Source: Dillenia suffruticosa
Lineage: Eukaryota > Streptophyta > Magnoliopsida > Dilleniales > Dilleniaceae
Length of the DNA stretch: 64,000 bases
Assembly: GCA_033439265.1 (NCBI GenBank)
Contig: JAVTVX010000005.1
Location: 4,226,001-4,290,000, forward strand
Direction of reading: 5' to 3'
The notes beneath the pieces were generated by a model. That model did not search any database. It saw only the letters and a list, made by a program, of their open reading frames with translations, and was not told the DNA's origin. The translations under genes were made by a program, and so were the position numbers. The number at the start of each line of letters is the position of its first letter. Position 1 is the first letter of the stretch. Positions 48,901-60,299 of the stretch are shown in pieces.

Positions 48901-51900
48901 TCTTGCTGCCTAAACTATCTAATGTTAAGATTGTATCTTGGGCAACTATAGTGGAAGTTCACGTGAAACTCCCTGTGATCTGGCAAACATTCTATACGCA
49001 TAAAGTTTGCCCCTTCGATATTGTCCCATAGATGTATTTTCAATTATCAGGGAGGTTGTTGGCATGCAGTATTCTTGTTATTGAGTTAGGATTACTTCTA
49101 AAATCACTGCATTTGTTCCATATTTGAATTTCCTGTTTGAGGCCATCCATACAATGTTCTTCTGTGACATTTACACAGGGCTATAGTTTGAATCAAAGAC
49201 ACCATTCATGGCCAACTTTTGGATATTGTCCCTTCCTTGTGTTCTGCTGTGAACGAGTTTTGCACTGATCTTCAAGGAGAAACAAAAGAGTCTGCGCTAA
49301 ATTCAGCATATAATATTTCATAGAGACATTCAGAGTTAACATTTATTTCTTTCCATTTTTTGTGGCACAGATTTAAGAATCTAAGACCCAGCTGGTTATT
49401 AGATTTGAGCGAAAGGTCTTAAACTCGTTTCCTTCAATATCTTATAATACTTTGGCTATTTGTGAGCAAAATGTCCATGATATATATTACATGATGTTGT
49501 AGTTGCATTCGTATGCATATTTTCCTGAGGAAAGAGCATTATCCTCCCAATTGAGGACGATGGTTGAATGAAGTTATAACTCTGTTTCTCAAACAATGTG
49601 AACTGCCTTGGCTTGGGCGAGCTCAGCAGTTATTCTGGGAGTAAGACAACTCTATTTTGATGGTAAAGATGGTCAAAAGTGAGATTTTACTCTCATCCTC
49701 CCTGGTCTAAATTAGTATGCTTCTTACACTTGTTGGCAGAATAGTCATCAGTTTCCATCTGACTCGTTCCCTCGAAGAAATAGTGTGTTTGTTGCTTTTT
49801 ATCCAAAAAATGCTCCTCCTATTCATCTGTTTATGAATTTATATTGGGGATAGGACGTGTGGGGGCGGAAATAATGATGAGGTAAATACAGACCTGTAAT
49901 GATTTGTGAAAATGATTGCATCTCTATTTTGAACATTTAAGGGACTCATTTTTTGTTCATTCTCCTCCCTCCACTCCCCTTAATTGAAAGAAATTGTTGT
50001 GATTATGTGATTTTTGTTCCCCTCGCTATCCAATGCTGAGATTTTTTCTGGAATTCAGATGAAGCATCAGGACATTGGGGAACTAGATTAGGTTTTCCCT
50101 GTTTTCCTCGCTATCCAGAACTCTCTTTTTTCCATGTTGGATCTGGACGTAATGGAACTACATTTATATTTTCTGGATTCGTTGTTTTCAAAAAAAAAAA
50201 AAAAAAATTGATCATACTTTTTCTTCTATCTAAGTTCTCTTTCTGCATTTCATGTTTCCAAGTTTTATTATTTTGACTTTTCTCTCCTCTATTCTCCTTA
50301 AGCATGGGGATATCATCCCTGTTGGGATGGGATCACCTCTCTTTGCATATAATGATTTCTGGTAACAATTCTGAGAAATTATAACCTTCTAGGTTTTATA
50401 CTTTTTATGAATCTGATATAAGGACCTCAACAGGCATGTCAAAATTTTCTTGGAGATGTTGTGGAAAGACCTTGTATTAGTGTTTGGGAAAAATTGATTT
50501 CTTAATCAGAAAGGCTGCAATTCTGATTGGTCAAATTCATGGCTGTAGCAACATTAGTATTAATAGCCTGTCAGTGCGGGCATGGTAAGAGGATCACCCA
50601 GTTATTATTTATCTTAATTTCCACACTTAAATGGATGTCTGCCGTTGTTGCTAGGAGAAGGATAATGTGGTGTTTATATTTCCTTGTATTTCCGGTGTCT
50701 CAAACTTCCTAGTTCTACTCTGCTTCTTAGTCAGAACAGGTTCTCCTCTTCTGGAAGAACTAACTTCTTCCTTTTTAAATTTGGGACTAAGTTTAGTCTC
50801 TCCATCTGCTACTTACCGTGGCAATGAACTAGATTTAGATTGCTTATACCACCAATTATATTGCTTCCCTTCCCCCCCCCAAAAAAAAAAATAATAATAG
50901 ATTAAAAACGGAAAGTAGATTGTGAATGCATGTTATTGTCATGCCCGTCTTTCTGCTCACTTTTGGTAGTTTTCCTCGGGGTGGGCGATGGGGTGAAAGG
51001 AAGGTTTATGCTGGTAAAAACGTGTTTGCATATCTCAAACACTAGGGTTCATTAATGGTTTGTTGCTTTAGGACAGTGGATTCTTCTAGAGGAACTTGTA
51101 GTTGGAAACATGATTACTTCGATGGACCACAGGTTTGCAGTTATCTTACACAGTGAAAACAGTTCTTTCTTGCTATTAGCATCTGAAAATTGATTTTTGT
51201 GTATCCTTATGTCAGTCTAAATGTGAGTTGATGTGCTTTTTTGCGTTCTAATAGCTTATTTTTAGACTTGGGCTTTATTACTTGAAGTCGTTGCTTGCTA
51301 CTAGCTGGAAAGAAAATTTCCAGGTGACAATTGAGATGATAGTAGTTTAAAATTGGCAGCAAGAAACTGATCTTGTGAGGATATAAAGATTCATGCTGAA
51401 GTAAAACTAGATAGACCACTCATTCTCTGAAGTGTTTGATAATTGCCAATGATTCTGTTGACAGGATTTCACAATGCAAACAGCCAAATCTCGGCCACTC
51501 TCACAACAAATGGGAAATATGTTGTCTGTGCGAGTGAGGATTCTCATGTATATATTTGGAGACATGAAGGTGATTCGAGACCTAGCCGAAGCAAAGGAGT
51601 GACAGTAACACAGTGTTATGAGCACTTCCATTGTCAAGATGTATCAGTGGCCATTCCTTGGCCTGGCATGGCCGATACATGGGGATTAAGCGAAACTTGT
51701 TCGGAAGTACAAATTGGACCTGGCTACCACTTGGATGACCTTTCTACTGTTAACCATCCACCAACACCTGTTGAGGAACCCAATGATCCTGAGGGTTCTC
51801 CTTCAACAATTGGCCGCTTTAGTAGTCCCTTTCATGGTACCATTTCTAGTGCAACAAATAGTTACTTCTTTGATCGAATCTCGGCAACTTGGCCGGAGGA

Positions 51901-52057
51901 GAAGCTTCTTTTGCCCCCCAAGAACAGGAGTCCCCATGCCACTGTCGACTTCTCCAATGGGGTAACACAAAGTCAGTCTGCTTGGGGTATGGTCATCGTA
52001 ACTGCTGGCCTTCGAGGTGAGATTAGAACATATCAAAATTTTGGTTTGTCTGTTTGA
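42906..52057 (+). CDS. WD40-repeat protein, plant WDR44-like family
   Basis: Exons 42906-44450, 47355-47445, 47849-48006, 48116-48167, 48341-48423, 48555-48648 and 51465-52057; all GT-AG and in phase, total 871 aa. The reading frame is open further upstream but without an ATG, so 42906 is taken as the start. N-terminus: acidic Glu-rich run and [14 protein letters not shown], followed by [19 protein letters not shown]. Then [14 protein letters not shown], a [20 protein letters not shown] basic segment, and [20 protein letters not shown] leading into the WD propeller from about residue 385. Recognisable blades: [33 protein letters not shown] with [30 protein letters not shown] with [11 protein letters not shown], the [11 protein letters not shown] blade, [14 protein letters not shown] and [17 protein letters not shown]. 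Human WDR44 binds Rab11; for the plant family the role is unknown. Introns 1 (2.9 kb) and 6 (2.8 kb) are long; intron 2 carries a LINE 3' fragment. Confidence 0.9.
47713..47813 (+). mobile_element. Short RTE-type LINE 3' fragment in intron 2 of the WD40 gene
   Basis: The end CCCCAAAATTTGGGATTAAA followed by CTCAGGTGGTTGTTGTTG closely matches the 3' end of the LINE in the CIP7-like intron (minus strand, 14030-13990). It is flanked by TTGGCTAATCTTATT (47698-47712) and TTGGCTAATGTTATT (47814-47828), a 15-bp target-site duplication with one mismatch. The fragment is about 100 bp and ends 35 bp before exon 3. Confidence 0.75.
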
Positions 52058-53216
52058 ATACAAGGGGCCAATGAAAATTGACTGAGCCGTAAGGTTGGGG
52101 AAAATGGAGATTGGTTTGATCAAATCCTCAGATGGGTCTGAATTTGCTACTCGAGTTTTTTCCCGCTGGTATTGGCAAACTGTGTATAGAGAAAAATATG
52201 GTGATATTTGTAATATTAGTTTTCATTTCTTTGTTTCCATGTGCCTGTGCTCGTCGGATGTGGGAGAGGAGTCTCTGTTCGACTAGGCATGGAAAGAAAT
52301 TAGATTTCTCGGAAGAAGAAAAATGAAAACGAAAAAAAAAAAAAAGGTTGTATACATTCAATTTAGAAGCCAATGGAATTGTGTAATCGGGAAATGTAGA
52401 GTTATGAGCATGGGAAGAAAATATCAATGAATTAATCACCAATTCTTTTATGAATTGTTTCCGTGTCAAGTTAGTTCATCTTTTTTGTAATTATGATTTT
52501 GTCACTATACCTATCCTATCTATGTCAACAAGTGTTGATATGTCAAGATAGTTGTTATTTCTGTGTATTCTTGAGTTTTGATTTTGATTTTTTATTTTTT
52601 ATATATATTGCTTATTTAGAATCATATTTTAACTTGATTAAAAATAATATTTCTATCCATTATACGGACTCGAACCGTTAGTTGTTATCTTGGGTTCTGA
52701 TTTTTTTTTTGTATTATTTTAATCTATATCCGAAATCATATTTTGATTATTTTGGTTTGAGACTTTTAGTGACTTATTTAAAGGAACTATCCTCCTAATA
52801 TAATTTTTTTCATATCCAAGTTACGAGTTAAATTTGGGATTTAGTTAAGAGATTTAACGTGACTTTTTATTCAACCAAATAATCGTCGGTATCATGGGTT
52901 TTTGATTTTTAATTCTCACGTTGGACAGAAATCGGCGTCCAGCTGTTAACCATCTCTGCTTGACCCAATTTTCTATTGGGCTTGTTTTTTAAGCCCATGG
53001 ACAGGCCCGAATTGTGGTTATTGGACTTGTTGTACATGCCAAATATCAGGACATGGATCAACTTGGGCCCCAAGTTTTTTGGTCGGCCCAAAATAAGCCC
53101 AGACTAAACCCAGTTAGGCCCATGATTAATTAACGGTGTGGTGATGAGGAGCAAGGTACTCGTGGGAAGAAGTCTTCTCACTGCATTAGCCTATTGAACA
53201 AAACAAAATAAATTTG
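52058..53216. other. 3' region of the WD40 gene and intergenic DNA
   Basis: Presumed 3' UTR first, then AT-rich DNA. Between 52978 and 53125 there is a cluster of GGCCCA/TGGGCC-type words (for example AAGCCCATGG, GGGCCCC, AGGCCCATG) that looks like a site II-rich promoter fragment or transposon remnant; no gene follows on either strand. Confidence 0.35.
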
Positions 53217-53465
53217 TACAAAATATCTCAACATTCTAAAAATAAATAATATTTACGTAAAAATTTTTATATTTTTATATTTATACATTTTTTATACTAA
53301 TAAATTATTTACTTATTTAATTATAAATTTTTTTTATGTTATTTGTTTTGTGATTATTAATTATATATTTGATTATTTTATATTTTTATTATAAAAATGA
53401 TTATTTTATTATTTTTATAAAATAATTAATATTTATATAAAAAATTTTATATTTTTATAAATACA
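53217..53465. repeat. Dispersed AT-rich repeat, also present at 6.25-6.53 kb
   Basis: Runs parallel to 6260-6525: CTCAACATT, AATATTTAC, TAATAAATTATTT, TTTAATTATAAATTTTT, TTTATGTTATTTGTTTT, GATTATTAATTATATATTTG, then ATGATTATT and AATTAATATTTATATAAAAA. The match stretches over about 250 bp with point differences, so it is homology and not only shared AT content. Confidence 0.65.
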
Positions 53466-54185
53466 CGTTTCCTGATGCTTCCTTTTCTTGTATTCTTAAA
53501 AAATATTTTGTTTTCTTATTTCCTCTCCTTGCAACAAAAATATTGCTTCACTTGATCTTTTTTTTGATACCATATATTGGACAACGCTTGGTATTTGAAG
53601 TTTTATGTTGACTAATCCGGACCGACTACTGCAATGACTTCTATCGGAGGATGGAACTTCTAACGGAAAACACTTCACCACATGAAGACCAATACTTCCG
53701 ATGGGAGTTGAATCTCTGTCATGTTTAAGGATATTTAATCCCATATTCAATTGAGCCGACCAACGTTGATTGCTTCACTTGATCTTAACAACAACAACAT
53801 TGCTAGGAATTCAACACCACCATTTTTTTTAACTCTCATCTGATTCTACATAAAAAGAAAAATATCCCAAAAGATCAAGCAAGTAAAAAGAGCTCAAGTA
53901 CTTTCAATTGAATGCAACCATGCCGGCTAAAAAAGGCTTGGCATTTTTAGGGAGCTCCTTTATCCACAGGACAGAACATAGCCCCACAGCTGACAATGTC
54001 AAGATTGATCCTCCAACCCATAACCATGGGATAGGGGAGATGGAACCCTTTCAGAATTGGGCCTACATTTTCCTCACAAGGTTCCCACATCCCATGCATT
54101 ATTTCCAAAAATATCCTTGGAAATCCAAATCTCAATCCCTCATTGGTTGCTTGAAATCGATGTGGCAGAATTACCTTCTAGTTAT

Positions 54186-54193
54186 TATCTTAT

Positions 54194-54251
<58 letters not shown>

Positions 54252-54302
54252 GTATCCAAGACTCAATTTTTTTCACAAGATATACTCTCCCTCCCTATAA
54301 AG
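54186..54302 (+). promoter_or_regulatory. Putative POR promoter elements
   Basis: A TTATCTTATC word (reverse complement GATAAGATAA, an I-box core found in light-regulated plant promoters) at about 54186-54195 is followed by (CT)n at 54197-54249 and a TATAAAG box at 54296-54302, about 120 bp before the POR start codon. The motifs are visible; light control is known for POR genes, but its use of these motifs is inference. Confidence 0.45.
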
Positions 54303-54422
54303 TGAAAGTCCAAACTGGCCGATCACAATACCTTCTCAATTAGCCCACAGAGATCTGAATTTAGCTGGTAGAAAAGTGGTAGCAAACCCAAAAGCAATCT
54401 AGCAGAGATTGTGTAGGTGTCC

Positions 54423-56110
54423 ATGGCTCTGCAAGCTACTTCACTGCTTCCCTCGGCCTTCACCATGCCCAAGGAGGTTTGCTGCCATTCTTACTTTGAT
54501 TTTGGAAACTTTTTCTTGTTACACCAGCAAACGGGTTTGCTAAAAACAACTTCTATTTTTGCAGGGTAAGTCCAGTTCATCTTTCAAGGACTCCACTTTG
54601 TTTGGAGTTTCACTCTCTGATCATATCAAGGCGGACTTCTGTTCTGCAAGGAATAAGGTAAAGTGATTAAAATGCTTTCCTGAATAAGAATTACATCTGT
54701 CAAGCAACCATAAACACACTGTTAACAGCAAGTAGTGCGCTAAAAACTGTCCGAAGCACCACAAAAATGTCATCTAGAAGTAGAGAATTGTCATTTCTGA
54801 TTCTCGTTTGGAATTCGAAAAGATTACTCTGAATTATGGTCTCCTGTCTATTTCAATTACAGAAACTATCAGTTGGAGCCATTAGAGCCCAGACTACGGC
54901 TGTGACCACGCCAGGAATCACCACGGCTCCAGTGACGGGAAAGAAAACACTGAGAAAGGGAAGTGTTATTATTACCGGAGCCTCATCTGGCTTAGGTCTG
55001 GCCACTGCAAAGGCATTGGCCGAGACGGGAAAATGGCATGTGATTATGGCATGCAGGGATTTTCTAAAGGCCGAGAGAGCAGCCAAATCAGTGGGAATGA
55101 CTAAAGAGAACTACACAATTATGCATTTAGACCTTGCCTCATTGGACAGTGTCCGACAGTTTGTGGACAACTTTGGAAGGTCAGAGCGGCCACTTGACGT
55201 GTTGGTCTGCAATGCTGCTGTCTACCTCCCAACTGCTAAGGAGCCAACATTCACTGCTGAAGGATTTGAACTCAGCGTTGGAACTAATCATCTTGGGCAT
55301 TTCCTTCTCTCTCGGTTGCTGCTTGATGACCTGCAAAAGTCTGACTACCCATCAAAGCGCTTGATCATTGTAGGCTCAATTACAGGTACTATACAACTGC
55401 TTGTTTATATCTGCCTACAGAGAAAAATCCAAATTAAATTGGTCTTTCAAATTCCATACATTGGATATTTGAAAAAGGGTTGCTAAGGATTGGGTGGTAT
55501 TGTTCTCAGGGAACACAAATACATTGGCGGGAAATGTACCTCCAAAGGCCAACCTTGGTGACTTGAGAGGACTTGCAGGGGGCTTAAATGGGCTAAACAG
55601 CTCATCTATGATTGACGGTGGAGAATTTGATGGAGCAAAGGCCTACAAGGACAGCAAGGTCTGCAACATGCTAACAATGCAAGAGTTCCACAGGCGCTAC
55701 CATGAGGACACTGGAATTACTTTTGCCTCGCTTTATCCTGGCTGCATTGCCACAACAGGCTTGTTCAGAGAACACATTCCCCTATTCAGGCTTCTCTTCC
55801 CTCCATTCCAAAAGTATATCACAAAGGGCTTTGTCTCTGAAGATGACGCTGGAAGAAGACTTGCACAGGTATATAAGTTACACGCAAAATGGATGAACTC
55901 AAAGAGACCTGCTAATTGTGAATACTTTTCCTAACTTGCGTGTTTCTATGTTAGGTTGTGAGTGATCCAAGCTTGACTAAATCAGGTGTCTACTGGAGCT
56001 GGAATAAAGACTCCGCTTCTTTTGAGAATCAATTGTCTCATGAAGCAAGTGATCCAGAAAAGGCTAGGAAAGTGTGGGAAATTAGTGAGAAACTTGTTGG
56101 CTTGGCTTAA
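54423..56110 (+). CDS. POR: Light-dependent NADPH:protochlorophyllide oxidoreductase, chloroplast
   Basis: Reduces protochlorophyllide to chlorophyllide in light, the greening step of chlorophyll synthesis in the plastid. Exons 54423-54476, 54565-54657, 54863-55385, 55510-55868 and 55955-56110, in phase, 394 aa, the normal length. Residues 1 to about 60 are the Ser/Ala-rich transit peptide. The short-chain dehydrogenase core follows: [12 protein letters not shown] (83-94) for NADPH binding, [11 protein letters not shown], and the catalytic AYKDSK (Tyr268, Lys272). The POR-specific features are present: [42 protein letters not shown], and [19 protein letters not shown] near the C-terminus. It ends in SEKLVGLA. 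Which POR isoform (A/B or C type) it is cannot be settled by eye. The ABCG9/CIP7 linkage suggests the lineage of Arabidopsis PORB. Confidence 0.96.
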
Positions 56111-57623
56111 ATGAGAACCTTTCTGCTGAGAGACAGACGGGAAACTGAAGATCCCGGTCCATTCACTTCTGCAAATTCTAGATTTTGGATGCTGCAGTGT
56201 TGTAATCTCTTGTAAAATTAGGTCACTTTGTGAGGCCCGTGTGGCAATAAATTAATTACCCCTTGAGGTGGAAAATTTAGTTTCATGAAGAGTTGAACAA
56301 ATGAAACATCATCACAATGAGTTAAAAGAGTATGAATGCCAGATAAAGGAAAGTCCCATGATTTCAAAAAAGATTAGAGCGGACTCTTCCCCCCCCCCCC
56401 CCCTAAAAAAAAGACTCATAACTCGTTACCCCCAGGATTGGAGATATACTCAGATATTTGGGTAAGGGCGAGTAACAAAATAACCAAGGACCTTGGACGA
56501 GGCTGGTGCCTGTTACTACCAAAAATACAAACAGAACATAAACAAAGTATCTGGGTAAGAAGTAACAAAATGGTTCAATTTAAATTCATCAAACTCTTTA
56601 CTTTCTTAGACAAGAATGCCTAAATTAAGTCCCCCGTAACAAAAAGTTCTCAATGCCTCAAATCTATATCCAAATTCTTATCAATTTGCATATAGTAACA
56701 GCTGAAAAAAAAAAAGTCATTTTGAATATAAAAAAGGGCACCTTTTGCCTTCTTATGAACCGCTTTCGGTTCCCAGGCCCCTGAACTCAAGTCTTGTAGT
56801 CCCAGCAGGACAAGTGCAAACCATAAGAATGGCAATAACTACTGTTTACTAAATGTCAATTCAACACCATTTTAAGACGGCAGCAACCAAGCTGCAAATA
56901 TGAAAAGAAAAGAGGGAGATTCATATTACACAGACTGAAGAACAGCAAAATGGAGAGGGTGGCTAACCTACCGGATCATGGTTGCAAGCTAGATAAGATC
57001 AAACAGCAGATCAGGATCGGAACAATTTGTACCAGCAGGAATCAAAATTCAGTGTCCAAATAAGTTGATACACATCAATGACTATACAATTTTCTCATCT
57101 CATGCTGAAACAGATGAAAACTCAGGAATGAAGAACGTCCATTAGCATTTCTATTAATGAAAAATTAAGTTATTCACTTACACAAACAAGTCAGGATTAT
57201 GCAGAATGATGAAATCAATATAGGAACTACGGGTACTACTAGTCTGTGGTGACTTGAGTAAATTCGAGTGGGATAAAAAGTGCAGAGACAGAAAGAATTC
57301 AATGCGGCAAACCATAATTAGTGGAGGAACTAAGCTATCCACCTGCATCAACAATCAAATTTGGAGGGGGTGCTTCAGGGAGTAAAACATATGATCATGG
57401 TCAAAAGATATTGTAACCAGCAAGAAGTATAATAATCCATCCCACTGGCAAGCGAAAGAAGTTGTACATTCTCTCCCTTATTCATTTACTATCTACATAG
57501 ACTGAGGGACTGATCTTTAGTCGAAACTCGCATTCAGCTGCCACACAGCCTTCCAAATATACATCCGCTGGTGCACAGAAGTATTCTACAAGAAGTTCTG
57601 CAGCCTATTCTTAATTACATAAG
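56111..57623. other. Intergenic region between POR and the LanC-like pseudogene
   Basis: POR 3' UTR, then a C run at about 56390-56403 and low-information DNA. No gene, RNA or repeat recognised. Confidence 0.45.
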
Positions 57624-60269
57624 CTAAAGTTCATAAGCAGGAAACCTGGCCTCAGATGGTTTATTCAATATCCAGAAATAGATGAGCCATTCCTCCGATG
57701 CCTTCATAGAGTGATGGGTGTGTTTTCCCTCTGGTATAAGCTTTTGAGCTCTATCAAGGAGAAAACAAGGAATGCTTTGGCCCTATACAAGCACTCCACA
57801 TTAGCTGTTAGTCGATACAGTGAGAGAAACACATAAGCATTTCCACTAATACCATGACAGACCCCAACTCACTTCAGTAGGGGTTTTTACCTAAATAATG
57901 GTTTTTTTTTTTTTTAATTCAAAATCATTTAAATAACATTTTTTTATTCAAAAAATAGTGATGTTGCGCTTGCAAAGCGTGACATCACTGTTTATAACAT
58001 GCTTAAAAAAAAAAATTGAAGCCGCGGTCCAAGATCACACTTTGCAGGAGCAACATCACTACTTTTGGAATAGAAAAAATAACATTATTTAAATAATTTT
58101 GAATAAAAAAATTATTTAGGTAAAAAATCCCGCTTCAGCAAACCACAATTTCATACTACTTCTCCGGCTTCTGCCGCAGCTTCAAGAAATTCCTTATCTC
58201 CAAAGACCTAATCGTACATCATAGTGGAAATAAATAAATATAAGCTGGAACCCTATGATTTGCAATAGACTGCACATATTATAGAAGTAAAAGTATCCCT
58301 ACAAATTCTGATTATTTTTTTGGGCATTCATGATATTTCAGACATGGGTAATGAACATAGGAATCACATGTCAGCTTCATAATTCTCCACAAACCCAAGA
58401 TTGATACTTTGAACAGAACACTGGCATTTCACTTAAATCTGATCTATGTTCTGTGTATTTAAAGAAACTGCTGGCTTTGCCAGTTGATGCAATAGTTAGA
58501 ACAGACATTATACAATTGCTGCAGAACATAAGAATAACTACAGTGCACAGGGGATCATGGAAGTTTCTTATTTGTCTATTCAGAAGAAAATGCCAGTGTG
58601 GTATAAGCATTTGCAAATAAAGGGTTCTTATTTCGTTAACATGCATACTATTGTTCAGTTACCTCAGCTGATTTAACAAGGGTCAGAGTGACACCAATGT
58701 ACTAGACGGTCTGTTTCACTTCTCAATGATAGTTCCCATTGGGAAAACGATTCCTGATCATGTAACAGAGTGTATCCTTTACATCTTCCTTTTCATCCGG
58801 CTTCAGTTCCATATCCATCAAAACATGCATTATCCCTGCCAGTCCATGTGCAGCACCCCAGTACTTTTTCCCATTTCATTCATACATTAAGGGCCACTGC
58901 CTTTGTTAGAAAATTGCCTCCCAGCTTTAAATATTTCAGCCACAACTAGTCGCTGCTAAGTTTTTGACATTTACAGATTTTAGAGGGCTAACTCAGAACA
59001 ACATTCAAAGAGCAAAAGTGTCTCACCATGCTTGAAGATGTTATCGTGTCATTTCTGATGTGTTTGTTCAAGAAAGAACAAGGCCATAAGTAGCCCACAC
59101 TCCCACATAGTAGTTCATAAGGAAGATCCTTTGGAAGCTTAATCTGCCTATATAATAAAGAGGAAATTTCAACTCACTCATACCAAGAAAAAGAAATCCC
59201 AAGCTAAAGTGGTGATTGTGCATTCATGGGTTTACATAATACAACTGACTACCTCTCTGAACTGGGTCAGGTAATGATTAAGCAGTTGTTTGTCACTGGA
59301 ATGTTTTGCAGCTACAGCACCAACGGCATGCACAAACACCAGCCCGGCCACATATAAAGGTGACCCGTCTACAGGTTTCATGCAGAATTCAGCAAATAAC
59401 CTTTCACTGTATATGGCTTACCTAAAACAAGCTAATAAAAATCAATGACATTGCAAACCATAGGAGAATAAATTATACTGCAAAAGCAAACAATGCCTCT
59501 CAGCTAAACCCCAATGAGAGCTGCTTTCAGAGGTATGAGCATAGATTGGTGAATTCAACAAGATAAAATGCAATGCTAGTTAAGCTACATCACTCACTTT
59601 AATACAAAAACAGAAACCAGATTTAGCAAGTCCATGCTTTAACCAAAGTCCAACCTTAGAGAAACTATATAATATCAAGTAACAGATAATCACATTCTCA
59701 ATAAACTATTTAAAAGTTGACCATGTCGCTTCGTCCGTTGCCTCAAGTTCATGACTAACGTTTTACAAACTGAAAAGGGTCAATGAGAGAGGGAGGGAGG
59801 TCCCAGAAGCACGAGAAGCAGAATCACAAGCCTTCACAATCTCAGAACAACGTTTGAGATCACTTGGGTTGTTTGTAAGTTTATAAGATTTGAACAACAA
59901 AAATGCAGCACCCAGTGCACCAGTGTAGAGAGTGTGGTCCTGAACACGCCTTCCACTTCTTCCCCATGTCTCTCTCTCCACCAGAATCAATCAAACTTAA
60001 AAACAAAAATCAGTGCACATATTAGCAAAAACTGATAAAAATAAACAAAACCCAGAAAAGAACCATAATATTAAAAAATTGGGATTAAAAAAAGTTACAA
60101 TTTCTTTGATGCCCAGAGCTGATTGTTTGAGCTTCACGGCGAGGGTTTGGTAAGGAAGGGCAAGGAGCTTTGCCAGGGGAAACCCGATTTTCGGTGCAGT
60201 TGTTTCGTCTATTTCTGAATCTTCAGAAACCAAGTCTGGCATTTCGTTTGGGAAAAAATGGTCCGCCAT
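57624..60269 (-). pseudogene. Decayed LanC-like gene (GCR2/GCL2 type)
   Basis: Order of former exons on the minus strand, all recognisable by LanC-like similarity: 60269-60099 (MADHFFPNEMPDLVSEDSEI, intact), about 59981-59805 (ETWGRSG, LYTGALGAAFLLFKSY), 59368-59253 (VTFICGRAGVCA), 59143-59027 (LPYELLCGSVGYLW), 58896-58663 (KYWGAAHGLAGIMHVLMDME), 58207-58131 (VFGDKEFLEAA) and 57877-57624 (VCHGISGNAYVFLSLYRL, ending near FPAYEL and TAG). Damage: the exon 2 acceptor reads TG and its donor GA; a frameshift follows GVCA in exon 3; exon 5 has TGA in place of the Trp of YEW, a second TGA after NGNYH and a deletion removing the end of the zinc-binding WCHG motif and the residues after it; exon 6 has TGA for Trp; a MITE splits GLLK from VGVCHG; the last exon has frameshifts. 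LanC-like proteins are zinc/glutathione-binding cytosolic or peripheral membrane proteins. This copy cannot encode one. Confidence 0.9.
57878..58130. mobile_element. MITE with long terminal inverted repeats, inside a former LanC-like exon
   Basis: About 253 bp. The left arm TTTTTACCTAAATAAT ... TAGTGATGTTGC (57885-57970) is mirrored by GCAACATCACTA ... ATTATTTAGGTAAAAAA (58061-58127), so the arms are roughly 90 bp. The flanks CACTTCAG (57870-57877) and CGCTTCAG (58131-58138) are an 8-bp target-site duplication with one mismatch. Removing the element and one flank restores the expected GLLKRVGVCHG coding sequence of the LanC-like family, apart from the C-to-T change in the Arg codon. An 8-bp duplication suggests hAT ancestry, the long arms would also suit a Mutator-like element. 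The internal spacer contains a further small hairpin. Confidence 0.85.
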
Positions 60270-60279
60270 TTCTTCTCTC

Positions 60280-60299
60280 CCTCTCTCTCTCTCTCTCTC
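60280..60299. repeat. CT/GA tract in the leader of the LanC-like pseudogene
   Basis: Ten CT repeats on the plus strand, which is GA in the direction of the LanC-like gene, starting 11 bp upstream of its former ATG. Confidence 0.85.

Noticed and set aside
53908..54305. 130- and 82-codon open frames upstream of POR
   Set aside because: Both include the (CT)n tract translated as Leu-Ser repeats and overlap the POR promoter.
57878..58130. Reading the long-arm hairpin as a microRNA precursor
   Set aside because: Arms are AT-rich, end at a target-site duplication and interrupt an exon, which is explained by a MITE. A small-RNA role would need sequencing data.
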